DNA of 9,032 bases from Acidobacteriaceae bacterium. Its GTDB lineage: Bacteria > Acidobacteriota > Terriglobia > Terriglobales > Acidobacteriaceae. The position numbers and the translations under genes are program-made. Location of the stretch: positions 1 through 9,032 of the forward strand of contig JASHVU010000655.1 of assembly GCA_030044455.1 (NCBI GenBank), read 5' to 3'. Of the stretch, positions 1 to 7,258 are shown one piece after another. Below the pieces are notes generated by a model, which was not told the origin of the DNA, made no database searches, and saw only the letters and a list, made by a program, of their open reading frames with translations. Position 1 is the stretch's first letter, and each line of letters opens with the position of its first letter.

Positions 1-2
1 CA

Positions 3-344
3 ATGGGCGGAAAATCTGAAGTCTGGCAGGGCACCCTGGCGTTGATGGTGCTCAAAACCCTTGAGACCATGGGTCCGCAACACGGCTATGGACTGGCCCG
101 GCGCATTGAGCAAACCAGCGGCGGCCTGCTCGAGTTGAACTACGGCACCCTTTATCCCGCGCTGCTCAAGCTGGAACAGGAGGGAACCATCCGTTCCGAA
201 TGGGGAGTCTCAGAAAACAACCGGCGCGCCAAGTTCTACGAGCTGACGAAGACCGGCCGGCGCGAGCTGAGCAAGGCTGCGGCCGAATGGGAGCAGACGA
301 CAGAAATCCTGGCGCGATTTCTCTCGCCGGTTGAGGAGGCGTGA
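3..344 (+). CDS. PadR-family transcriptional regulator (acidobacterial ADOP-associated type)
   Basis: A 113-aa winged-helix repressor-type protein. Residues about 9-80 carry the PadR pattern: LALMVLKTLETMGPQHGYGLARRIEQ (first helices), then a NYGTLYPALLKLEQEG recognition-helix segment and a wing with EWGVSENNRRAKFYELTKTGRREL. The SENNRRAKFY stretch is typical of the small PadR subgroup found in front of ADOP permeases in Acidobacteria. The C-terminal helix (AAAEWEQTTEILARFLS) would form the dimer interface. Length fits the family (about 110 aa), so the gene looks complete although its start lies 2 nt from the window edge and its ribosome site and promoter are outside. Its stop overlaps the start of the permease gene by one base (TGATG), so the two are almost certainly co-transcribed. 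Inference: it senses an unknown compound and represses this operon. The ligand cannot be read from sequence. Confidence 0.9.
   Translation: MGGKSEVWQGTLALMVLKTLETMGPQHGYGLARRIEQTSGGLLELNYGTLYPALLKLEQEGTIRSEWGVSENNRRAKFYELTKTGRRELSKAAAEWEQTTEILARFLSPVEEA
333..339 (+). promoter_or_regulatory. Ribosome binding site of ADOP permease 1 (fixes its start)
   Basis: GAGGAGG lies 4 nt before ATG 344 and only 1 nt before an in-frame GTG at 341. The spacing makes the ATG the likelier start. The site sits inside the last codons of the padR gene, consistent with coupled translation. Confidence 0.7.
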
Positions 345-3031
345 TGGCAAACCCGATCGGTAAACTTCGCGCCCTCTGGCTTCGCCTTCACGGGATGGTT
401 GACGGCACGCATGAGAACGAGGATTTTGCGGCCGAGCTCGATTCGCACCTCTCCATGCATATTGAAGAGGGAATGCGCGCCGGGTTGAGCGCTGAAGAGG
501 CGCGGCGCCAGGCGCTGATGCGGCTCGGAGGCGCCGAACAGACCCGCCAGGCCTACCGCGAGCGCGTTACCTTGCCGCGCCTCGAAAACATACTTCGCGA
601 CATAGGCTTTGCGCTCCGCCAGATGCGCCGCAAACCCGGCTTTGCCATTACCGCGGTGCTCACGCTTGCGCTCGGCATCGGCGCCAACGCGGTCATATAC
701 ATTCTTGTTGACTCCATCCTGCTTCAACCGTTGCCCTTTCCTCATCAGGACCGGCTCGTCCGCATCCCTTACGACGATACTGAGGCCAACGGCGGCGTCT
801 TTCCAATTGGCTGGATCCGTGCCCTTGGAGAGCATTCGAGCTCCTTTGCTTCGATAAGCGGCTACGGCGCCGACGTCGAATCGAACCTGGCCGAAGGTGA
901 CACGCCCGAACGCGTCTTCGGCGCAAAGGTCGCGGCCAACGCGATGGATACCCTCGATCTTCATCCAGCCGCAGGCCGCTTTTTTAAGCCGGATGAGGCC
1001 ATCGCCGGCCACACGCCGGTTGCAGTCATTAGTTACGGGTTCTGGCGCCAGCGCTTCGGCCTGAGCCCCCAGGCCGTCGGACAAAGCATCCGGATCGACG
1101 GCGTCTGGCGCCAGATCGTCGGCGTTACGCCTGAAGGCGTTCGTTTTCCGTACGACGACACGCAATTCGTCGTGCCTTACACGTTCAACCCGAATGACGC
1201 ATACCAACGATGGCAGAATTTTGACCTCGTGGCCTTCGGCCGCCTCAAGCCCGGCGTATCGACCAGGCAGGCTAATGCTGAATTGGCACGCCTGCACAAT
1301 ATGCTGCTTCCGTTCTTCCCGTGGCGAATGCCCGACAGTTGGGCATCCACCATGACGGCCGTCCCCCTGCTCCAGTTCGAAACCGGCTCCATGCGGCCGC
1401 GCCTGTTATTGCTTTTCGCTGCAGTAGGGCTGATTCTGCTTATTGCCTGCGCCAACGTGGCCAACCTGATGCTGGCCCGCGCAACCGCGCGCGAACGCGA
1501 GATTGCCATTCGCGGCGCGATGGGAGCTTCCGGCGGTCGACTCATCCAGCAAATCCTCATTGAAAGCGTTGTGCTCGGCGTAGCCGCCGGCATTGTAGGA
1601 CTGGTGGCGGCGTTCGCCAGCCTGCGTATTTTTACCAGCCTGTTGCCCGCCGACACTCCCCGCATCGAAACCATTTCGCTGCATCTTAGCGACATTGTCT
1701 TCACCATCGGCGCATCGATTCTCGCCGGCCTTCTCTTCGGCCTCATTCCGGCCATCAAAATGGCGTCGTTCAACCTGCTTGCAACCCTGCGCATGGGCAG
1801 CCGTGCGCTCAGCGGCAAGGGAGCGCGATTTGGTCTGTCGATGATGTTGGTTGTGGCGCAGATCGGACTTTCGGTGGTCGTGGTGACTGCCGCGGGCCTC
1901 ATCCTGCACAGTCTCTACAAGCTCTCTCGTGTCGATCCCGGCTTTCGCACCAACCAGATCGTCACCGCAGAAGTTGCTCTCGATGCCTCCGCCTGCGGCA
2001 GCCAGGGCCGATGCAAGGGATTCTTTGACTCCCTGCTCGACCGCGCGCAGGCGATTCCCGGAGTCCAGGGCATGGCCCTTACCGATTCACTGCCCCTGAG
2101 CGGGCGCGACGGCAACTACGTCTACGATGCCCAGGACCATAATCGCAATGCCCGCGATGGCGCGCTCAGGGCCACCAGCCGGACCGTCTCGCCCGGGTAT
2201 TTCAGCGTGCTCGGTCTCCAGCTTTTGCAAGGCCGGTTGCTCGACCAGCAGGATGGTTCGGGGTCGAGCCATGCTGTGGTCATCAACGAGCAAATGGCCA
2301 CGCACCTCTGGCCCAACCAAAGCGCAATCGGCAAAAGACTCATCGACGTGAGCGATGAGCCTGCACCGACTGTATGGGACATGACTAAGATCTCGATTGT
2401 CGTGGGCGTGGTGCGCAATGCGCATGAGGGCAGCATTGCCGGCGGTTTCGGAGATGAGGCTTTTCTGCCTATGACGCCGTCGCGACAGAATCCTGTAATG
2501 TACGCTGTCATGCGCACTCACCTTTCCACCGCCGAAGCCGCCGAACAGTTGCGCAGCGCCGTAGCGGGCATCAACACGCTGGTGCCCGTTACCCGCATCC
2601 GCCCTCTCAACCAGTTGGTATCAACGTCAATGGCCGCTCCCCGCGCGCTGGCGGTGCTGCTGTTAGGTTTTGGCGCACTGGCCTTTGTTATTGGCGCCGT
2701 GGGTGTTTACAGCCTCATCGCCTACATCGTGAGCTGGCAAACGCGCGAGATCGGCTTGCGCCTTGCTCTGGGTGCGCAAAAGTGGCAAATCATGCTGGCC
2801 GTTGTGCGGCGGAGCCTCATCCTGGCCGGTTCAGGATGCGCCGTTGGACTCTTGGCCACGGCACTCTTCGGGCGCATATTGCGCAGATTCCTCTTTGAAG
2901 TGGGCGCCCTCGATCCAGTTACTTACTGCGCCGTCCCACTTGTGATGCTGCTGGTTGCGCTGCTCGCCGCATGGATTCCCGCCCGGCGCGCGGCCGCCGT
3001 CGATCCCATGGAAGCCCTTCGTGCAGATTAG
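344..3031 (+). CDS. ADOP-family permease 1 (MacB/FtsX-type orphan ABC permease)
   Basis: An 895-aa inner-membrane protein. Residues 1-95 form the soluble ADOP N-terminal domain (ALWLRLHG...DFAAELDSHLSMHIEEGMRAGLSAEEARRQALMRLGG in pieces), ending in RQMRRKPGF. The first membrane helix is about 101-123, followed by a MacB-like periplasmic domain to about 350. FtsX block one (about 353-475) has three hydrophobic helices and the CANVANLMLARATARERE loop. A further helix is at about 497-520, then a second periplasmic domain and a second FtsX block (about 766-885, TREIGLRLALGAQ loop). It ends in PARRAAAVDPMEALRAD, the usual ADOP tail. The duplicated permease in one chain defines the family. No ATPase domain is present or adjacent, so the energy partner and substrate are unknown; export of drugs, peptides or lipids by analogy with MacB is only inference. 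A Cys551/Cys557 pair (CX5C) lies in the second periplasmic domain. ATG 344 was chosen because of the Shine-Dalgarno spacing. Confidence 0.93.
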   Translation: MANPIGKLRALWLRLHGMVDGTHENEDFAAELDSHLSMHIEEGMRAGLSAEEARRQALMRLGGAEQTRQAYRERVTLPRLENILRDIGFALRQMRRKPGFAITAVLTLALGIGANAVIYILVDSILLQPLPFPHQDRLVRIPYDDTEANGGVFPIGWIRALGEHSSSFASISGYGADVESNLAEGDTPERVFGAKVAANAMDTLDLHPAAGRFFKPDEAIAGHTPVAVISYGFWRQRFGLSPQAVGQSIRIDGVWRQIVGVTPEGVRFPYDDTQFVVPYTFNPNDAYQRWQNFDLVAFGRLKPGVSTRQANAELARLHNMLLPFFPWRMPDSWASTMTAVPLLQFETGSMRPRLLLLFAAVGLILLIACANVANLMLARATAREREIAIRGAMGASGGRLIQQILIESVVLGVAAGIVGLVAAFASLRIFTSLLPADTPRIETISLHLSDIVFTIGASILAGLLFGLIPAIKMASFNLLATLRMGSRALSGKGARFGLSMMLVVAQIGLSVVVVTAAGLILHSLYKLSRVDPGFRTNQIVTAEVALDASACGSQGRCKGFFDSLLDRAQAIPGVQGMALTDSLPLSGRDGNYVYDAQDHNRNARDGALRATSRTVSPGYFSVLGLQLLQGRLLDQQDGSGSSHAVVINEQMATHLWPNQSAIGKRLIDVSDEPAPTVWDMTKISIVVGVVRNAHEGSIAGGFGDEAFLPMTPSRQNPVMYAVMRTHLSTAEAAEQLRSAVAGINTLVPVTRIRPLNQLVSTSMAAPRALAVLLLGFGALAFVIGAVGVYSLIAYIVSWQTREIGLRLALGAQKWQIMLAVVRRSLILAGSGCAVGLLATALFGRILRRFLFEVGALDPVTYCAVPLVMLLVALLAAWIPARRAAAVDPMEALRAD
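2978..3015 (+). repeat. Direct repeat copy 1 (end of ADOP permease 1)
   Basis: These 38 bp encode the PARRAAAVDPMEA tail and match 5704-5741 at 36 of 38 positions. The likeness reflects paralogy of the two permease genes and strong conservation of the tail. Confidence 0.8.
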
Positions 3032-3037
3032 GAGAGG
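3030..3037 (+). promoter_or_regulatory. Ribosome binding site of ADOP permease 2 (fixes its start)
   Basis: AGGAGAGG overlaps the TAG stop of the first permease gene and precedes ATG 3040. The reading frame is open further upstream to 2971, but that extension lies inside the first permease gene and encodes an arginine-rich, non-family sequence. This site therefore supports the 3040 start. Confidence 0.75.
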
Positions 3038-3039
3038 TC

Positions 3040-5757
3040 ATGAAAAAACTGAGAGCGCTATGGTTGCGGCTGTGCGGCCTCAACCACGGTAGACAAGCGG
3101 AGGAGGATTTTGCCGCTGAGCTGGAGAGCCACATTGCCATGCACACTGAAGACGGCGTCCGTAAAGGTCTCACTCCTGAGCAGGCGCGGCGGCATGCGCT
3201 GATGAAACTGGGCGGCGTAGAGCAAACGCGCCAAGCGCATCGCGAGCGGCGCACGCTGCCTTGGGTCGATGACCTGTTCCACGACCTGCGCTACGGATTG
3301 CGCATGATGCGGCGCAACCCCGGTTTCGCAGCGGTGGTGACGCTCACACTGGCGATCGGAATTGCCTCCAGTGCTACCGTCTTCTCCTGGATTGATGCGG
3401 TGCTGTTGCAGCCAATCAGCGGAGTTGCCGATCCCGCACGTCTGGTCACGCTCGAGACTGTGGCCTCGAATGGCGATTGGATTACGACCTCCTATCCCGA
3501 TTTCATTGACTTTCGCGATCACCTGAAACTCTTCGACGGCATCGCCGTCACACGCCCGGCGGTCTTCAGCGTAGGCCAGGAGGCTCACGCCGAGCGGGTG
3601 TGGGGCGAACTGGTCTCGGGCAACTACTTTTCCGTGCTTGGCGTGAGTCCTGAGTTGGGCCGGCTGTTTCTTCCTTCCGAGTACGGCGACGCGCCGGGCG
3701 CCTATCCGATAGCGGTCATCAGCGATCGCTATTGGCGGTCGCACTATGATGCAGATCCCGCGATTGTGGGCAGGACCATCCGCATCAATCAGCACGAGCT
3801 CACCATAGTGGGCGTGGCCGCGCCCGCCTTCCATGGGTCGATGCCGGTGGTGTCGTTCGAGGTCTGGGTTCCCTACATGGAGCAGGCGGCGCTCAACGGC
3901 GTTGAGCAATCGCTGATGCTGAACCGGCAGAACCGCAACATGCTGGGAATTGCGCGCATCAAGCGCGGCGTGACATTTGAGCAGGCGCGGCTGGAGCTGA
4001 AAGCGCTGGCTGACCACATGGCTATCCGCAACGCCGACGTGAGCGAAGGCATGAGCGCCACGCTGCTGCCACTGTCCATGTCGCCGCACGGGCCGCAGGG
4101 ATTGCTGGCAGGGCCGCTGCGCATCCTCATGGGTGTCTGCGTGCTGGTGTTGCTGATCGTGTGCGCCAACGTCGCGAACCTGTTGCTGGCTCGTGCCACC
4201 GTGCGTGAAAGAGAATTCAGCGCGCGGCTGGCTCTGGGCGCAGGTCGCGGACGGATTGTGCGGCAGGTGTTGGCTGAGAGCCTGCTGCTGGCCGGTGCGG
4301 GTTCAGCACTGGGACTGGCCGTTACACCATGGACGAGCCATGCGCTCAAATACCTGATGCCGCCGGGTCCCATGCAGCTTCTTGTGGGGATGGATACGCG
4401 GCCCAATATTGCCGTGCTGTGCTTTGTTGCCGGCGCGTGCCTGTCTTGCGCCCTCATGGCCGGGCTGGTGCCTGCGATGCACGTCAGCAGGATGAATCTG
4501 AACGGGCGGCTGAGTGCGGGCGGACGTAACACCGCCGCAGGCCGGGGACGCAACCGGCTCCGCTCGACGCTGGTGGCCTGCGAAGTGGCGCTGGCGCTGG
4601 TTGCGCTGGTGGGCGCCGGACTGTTTGCGCGCGGCTTTGAGCAGACTTTGCGCATCAATCCCGGCTTCGACCCGGACCACGTACTGTTGAACCAGTTTTA
4701 TCTTTCTACCAACGGCTACAACCTGGTTCAGCGCAAAGAGTTTTGCCGGCGCCTCGAAGAGCGCATGAAGAGCGCGCCGGGCGTAATCGGCGTAGCCTAC
4801 TCCGACGGCGTGCCGCTGGGGTTTGAGCCGAGTTGGTGGGAGTTCTTACGCATTGAAGGCTATGCGCCGCAACCCAACGAAAACATGAACATCTTTCGCA
4901 ATGTGGTCTCGCCCGGCTACCTGCCATTGATGCGCATTCCCATTGTCGAAGGCCGCAACTTTACCGATCAGGACAATGAGAATGCGCCCAACGTGATGAT
5001 CGTGAACCAGGCATTTCAACAGCGATATTTCTACGGCCGCAGTCCGATCGGGAAACAGATTCATGGATGGGGCAAGTGGTTCCGCGTGGTGGGAGTAGCG
5101 AAGGATAGCAAGTACCACTACCTGGGCGAGCCGGCTACCCCGTACGTTTACGTGCCCTTCCGGCAGGTGTACCGCGAAGACATGAATCTCGCCTTCTACG
5201 TGCGCACACACGGAGAACCAGACAGCGTGCTTTCCACGCTGCGTGCGCGGACTCGTGCCATCGACCCAAATGTCACAGTGTTTGACGCTGTCCCGCTCAG
5301 CGAGTTCATCGGTGCGTCGCTCTTTCCTCAAAAAATGGCAGCGAGCCTGATGACGCTGCTGGGCCTGATCGCCGTGATGCTGGCAGCCGTAGGGCTTTAT
5401 AGCGTGATGGCGTATTCGGTGGCCCAGCGCACGCAGGAGATCGGCGTACGTATGGCGCTCGGTGCGCAGCCCCGGCACGTGATGCGCATGGTGCTAGTGC
5501 AGGGGCTTGCTTTGACCGCGATGGGCCTGGTGGCCGGCGCAGCGCTGGCCGTGGGCCTGGCGCGCGCCGTAGCCAGCGCATCGTTTACTACCTCTGCCAT
5601 GGGCACCAGCGCAAAACTGCTTGGTGGAACCGCAGTCGACCCGCTTATCTACCTTGCAGCCGCCGGGTTTTTATGCCTGGTGGCGGCACTGGCTGCTTAT
5701 CTGCCCGCCCGGCGCGCCGCCGCGGTCGATCCCATGGAAGCACTGCGCGCCGAATAA
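3040..5757 (+). CDS. ADOP-family permease 2 (MacB/FtsX-type orphan ABC permease)
   Basis: A 905-aa paralogue of the preceding permease with the same layout. The N-terminal soluble domain (residues 1-94) contains KLRALWLRLCG, EEDFAAELESHIAMH and ARRHALMKLGGVEQTRQAHRERRTLP, aligning almost residue for residue with its neighbour. A first helix (about 96-118) is followed by a periplasmic domain, FtsX block one (about 356-490, CANVANLLLARATVRERE), a helix near 510-530, a second periplasmic domain, then FtsX block two (about 768-900) with TQEIGVRMALGAQ. It ends in PARRAAAVDPMEALRAE. Divergence is mainly in the periplasmic parts, so the two proteins may see different substrates or form a hetero-oligomer (inference). 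The gene begins 8 nt after the first permease, with its ribosome site touching the upstream stop. Third codon positions appear richer in G (CTG, GCG, GTG) than in the first permease gene. No ATPase partner is visible. Confidence 0.93.
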   Translation: MKKLRALWLRLCGLNHGRQAEEDFAAELESHIAMHTEDGVRKGLTPEQARRHALMKLGGVEQTRQAHRERRTLPWVDDLFHDLRYGLRMMRRNPGFAAVVTLTLAIGIASSATVFSWIDAVLLQPISGVADPARLVTLETVASNGDWITTSYPDFIDFRDHLKLFDGIAVTRPAVFSVGQEAHAERVWGELVSGNYFSVLGVSPELGRLFLPSEYGDAPGAYPIAVISDRYWRSHYDADPAIVGRTIRINQHELTIVGVAAPAFHGSMPVVSFEVWVPYMEQAALNGVEQSLMLNRQNRNMLGIARIKRGVTFEQARLELKALADHMAIRNADVSEGMSATLLPLSMSPHGPQGLLAGPLRILMGVCVLVLLIVCANVANLLLARATVREREFSARLALGAGRGRIVRQVLAESLLLAGAGSALGLAVTPWTSHALKYLMPPGPMQLLVGMDTRPNIAVLCFVAGACLSCALMAGLVPAMHVSRMNLNGRLSAGGRNTAAGRGRNRLRSTLVACEVALALVALVGAGLFARGFEQTLRINPGFDPDHVLLNQFYLSTNGYNLVQRKEFCRRLEERMKSAPGVIGVAYSDGVPLGFEPSWWEFLRIEGYAPQPNENMNIFRNVVSPGYLPLMRIPIVEGRNFTDQDNENAPNVMIVNQAFQQRYFYGRSPIGKQIHGWGKWFRVVGVAKDSKYHYLGEPATPYVYVPFRQVYREDMNLAFYVRTHGEPDSVLSTLRARTRAIDPNVTVFDAVPLSEFIGASLFPQKMAASLMTLLGLIAVMLAAVGLYSVMAYSVAQRTQEIGVRMALGAQPRHVMRMVLVQGLALTAMGLVAGAALAVGLARAVASASFTTSAMGTSAKLLGGTAVDPLIYLAAAGFLCLVAALAAYLPARRAAAVDPMEALRAE
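5704..5741 (+). repeat. Direct repeat copy 2 (end of ADOP permease 2)
   Basis: Second copy of the 38-bp segment at 2978-3015, differing at two positions. The copies are 2726 bp apart in the same orientation, so recombination between them would remove one permease gene while keeping an intact tail. Confidence 0.8.
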
Positions 5758-5767
5758 CCAGTAGTGA

Positions 5768-5797
5768 TTGCTTTCGCAATCGGCCCCTCCATATCAT
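5768..5797 (+). promoter_or_regulatory. Candidate sigma70-type promoter for the ICMT-like gene
   Basis: TTGCTT (5768-5773) and TATCAT (5792-5797) are separated by 18 bp. The -10 matches the consensus at five of six positions and the -35 at three. A start about 7 nt downstream would fall near 5804, so the transcript would begin inside the left arm of the stem-loop at 5802-5839. A small GATTGC/GCAATC hairpin (5766-5781) overlaps the -35. This is a pattern match only. Confidence 0.4.
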
Positions 5798-5801
5798 TTG
5801 C

Positions 5802-5839
5802 TCTCCGCTTGCCGGATGTTAAACTCCGGCAAGCGGAGA
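5802..5839 (+). promoter_or_regulatory. 15-bp perfect stem-loop masking a Shine-Dalgarno
   Basis: Arms 5802-5816 and 5825-5839 are exact reverse complements (TCTCCGCTTGCCGGA / TCCGGCAAGCGGAGA) with an 8-nt loop, TGTTAAAC. The right arm contains GCGGAG, the only Shine-Dalgarno-like sequence before ATG 5847, so the folded RNA would hide the ribosome site. No T-run follows, which argues against an ordinary intrinsic terminator. It could also act as a 3'-end stabiliser of the permease operon mRNA. Confidence 0.75.
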
Positions 5840-5846
5840 AAGTTCC

Positions 5847-6719
5847 ATGCGGGCAACTGAAATAGAGTTTCGTCTGCGAATGCCGATCATCGCCGCCTTC
5901 GTGCTGCTCGGCTTCTGGGCGCCATGGATCGGCGAAGCCGACCTGGGAAAAAGAATCTCGCTGCTCGAATGGCTGGCCCTCGAACTCAGCCGCACTGGCC
6001 TGCTGCGATTTACCTACGCAACGCCGGTGGTGATTGTCCTGGGCGCGCTATTCGGGCTCATCGGCGCGGTTATGCGGGTGTGGGGCGCGGCTTACCTCGG
6101 GTACGCAACCGTTCAAAACTCCAGGATGCAAGCGGGTTGGATGATGGCCGACGGGCCCTATCGCTACATGCGCAACCCGCTCTACGTTGGCTCGTGGTTC
6201 ACCTTGGCTGCTACTGCGCTCGTCATGCCGCCCACTGGCGCGCTTGTAGCCATCGTTCTGCTCACCGCGTTTTACTTTCGCCTCACGCTCGGCGAAGAGG
6301 CATTCCTCGCCGCAACGCTGGGCGAGCCTTATCGCGACTACCGGCAAGCGGTTCCGCGCTTCGTTCCGCGACTGCGCGGCAGCCTGCCGCGCGCCGGCAA
6401 CAGCCCACACTGGCTCACCGCACTCTTCACTGAGCTTTTTCCCATAGGCGTCTTGATCACCCTGGCCGGACTGGCCTGGCGCTACGACCACCAGTTGATG
6501 CTCGAGGGAATCTTTTGGAGCTTCATTGCCTCCCTCCTGGCGCGCGGACTCATGAAAGCCCTCATTCCTACACTCGCATTCGCTGCGTTCTTCGCCGCCG
6601 CGACGGAATGGTTCCATATGTACTGGCCAAAAGCCGCACTCATCGGCTTCGGAATTGCGCTGATTATGCAAGCCATCTTCTTCGGCGCACAAAAGGCCAA
6701 GCAATCCCAGTCCGCCTGA
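5847..6719 (+). CDS. Isoprenylcysteine carboxyl methyltransferase (ICMT)-like integral membrane protein
   Basis: A 290-aa multi-pass membrane protein. Hydrophobic segments are near residues 12-28 and 58-80, then the family signature ADGPYRYMRNPLYVGSW (101-117), further helices at about 117-145, and the second signature GEEAFLAATLGEPYRDYRQAVPRFVP (149-174). These two motifs mark the ICMT/phospholipid methyltransferase superfamily, in which they help bind S-adenosylmethionine and lie at the membrane surface. Bacterial members rarely have a proven substrate; isoprenyl, lipid or amine methylation are possible, so the exact reaction is unknown. Residues about 185-290 add three more hydrophobic segments beyond the usual core of about 170-200 residues. 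The start has GGAG 8 nt upstream, buried in a strong hairpin. The gene lies 89 nt after the permease operon and may have its own promoter. The 3' end converges with the DUF4260 gene 3 bp away. Confidence 0.85.
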   Translation: MRATEIEFRLRMPIIAAFVLLGFWAPWIGEADLGKRISLLEWLALELSRTGLLRFTYATPVVIVLGALFGLIGAVMRVWGAAYLGYATVQNSRMQAGWMMADGPYRYMRNPLYVGSWFTLAATALVMPPTGALVAIVLLTAFYFRLTLGEEAFLAATLGEPYRDYRQAVPRFVPRLRGSLPRAGNSPHWLTALFTELFPIGVLITLAGLAWRYDHQLMLEGIFWSFIASLLARGLMKALIPTLAFAAFFAAATEWFHMYWPKAALIGFGIALIMQAIFFGAQKAKQSQSA

Positions 6720-6722
6720 CTG

Positions 6723-7154
6723 TCAGCGGCGCTCCTTGCCCAGCCGCCCCAGGTGTGTGTAGCCGAATCCCTCTCCGTATTTCAGGCCGTAGCCGAGCAC
6801 TCGATCCACGCCAATGTGATTGGACCAGGTCAATGCGATCGCCAGCAACAATACATTGGCATGCAACAGCCAGGCGCACACACCCATAGCGGCCGGTCCC
6901 ACATACGTGTGGATTGCGTTGTAGATGCGGGCGCCGCGACACCCACCGGCGAGATAGCCCAGCATGGAGAGATCAGGCAAAAGCCAGAGCGCCGCAAACA
7001 GCCACCAACTCGCGCCGGTGCGCGCGTACAGCAGCGCCGTGACCGCGGCGACGGCCAGACCTTCAAGCCGCAACAGCAACTGAATGGAAGATCCGTGTGC
7101 GACGGGAAGCCCCGCCTGCGCAACACCCGGTGAACCGGTCAGCGAAGAAGCCAT
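6723..7154 (-). CDS. DUF4260 family small membrane protein
   Basis: A 143-aa protein. From residue about 26 it carries the DUF4260 pattern: LLLRLEGLAVAAVTALLYA (helix 1), then GASWWLFAALWLLPDLSMLGYLAG (helix 2), GARIYNAIHTYVGPAAMGV (helix 3), a fourth helix around 100-112, and the conserved end HIGVDRVLGYGLKYGEGFGYTHLGR. Conserved charged or polar residues (R29, E31, D61, N79, H82, H113, D117) cluster around the membrane helices, but no function is established for the family. The first 25 residues are a non-conserved extension, and ATG 7154 has no good Shine-Dalgarno, so the true start is less certain; no other in-frame ATG precedes the domain. The gene lies downstream of the HU gene on the same strand, separated by HU's terminator, so it probably needs its own promoter, which I could not identify. 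Confidence 0.85.
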   Translation of the reverse strand: MASSLTGSPGVAQAGLPVAHGSSIQLLLRLEGLAVAAVTALLYARTGASWWLFAALWLLPDLSMLGYLAGGCRGARIYNAIHTYVGPAAMGVCAWLLHANVLLLAIALTWSNHIGVDRVLGYGLKYGEGFGYTHLGRLGKERR

Positions 7155-7213
7155 GACTCAGACGATGAGCCAGACCCCGCGATCGACGCAAAATTCTGGC
7201 TGCGGGTGAAAGC

Positions 7214-7241
7214 AAAAAGGAGAGGCCGCGGCCTCTCCTTT
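7214..7241 (-). terminator. Intrinsic terminator of the HU gene
   Basis: Positions 7216-7241 are a perfect 26-bp palindrome, with half-site AAAGGAGAGGCCG. Read on the - strand the GC-rich stem (GGAGAGGCC/GGCCTCTCC) is followed directly by TTTTT (7218-7214). It starts 17 nt past the HU stop codon, the classic arrangement for a Rho-independent terminator, and it insulates the DUF4260 gene. Confidence 0.9.
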
Positions 7242-7258
7242 CGCGCTGCCGACCCGAA

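Noticed and set aside
1040..1115. Repeated TCTGGCGCCAG motifs within permease 1
   Set aside because: They encode ordinary family residues (FWRQR and VWRQI) in different contexts; chance palindromes in coding sequence.
236..1297. 353-codon open frame on the - strand
   Set aside because: It lies wholly opposite the PadR and permease genes, shows no family pattern, and such long antisense frames are common in GC-rich coding DNA.
2971..3039. 23-residue upstream extension of permease 2
   Set aside because: It would overlap the end of permease 1 and is not family-like; the ribosome site before ATG 3040 explains the start.
3058..4089. 343-codon open frame on the - strand opposite permease 2
   Set aside because: Histidine- and arginine-rich shadow translation without a recognisable domain; the + strand gene is unambiguous.
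5802..5839. Reading the hairpin as the intrinsic terminator of the permease operon
   Set aside because: No T-tract follows on either strand, and the right arm coincides with the next gene's ribosome site; kept as a regulatory stem-loop instead.
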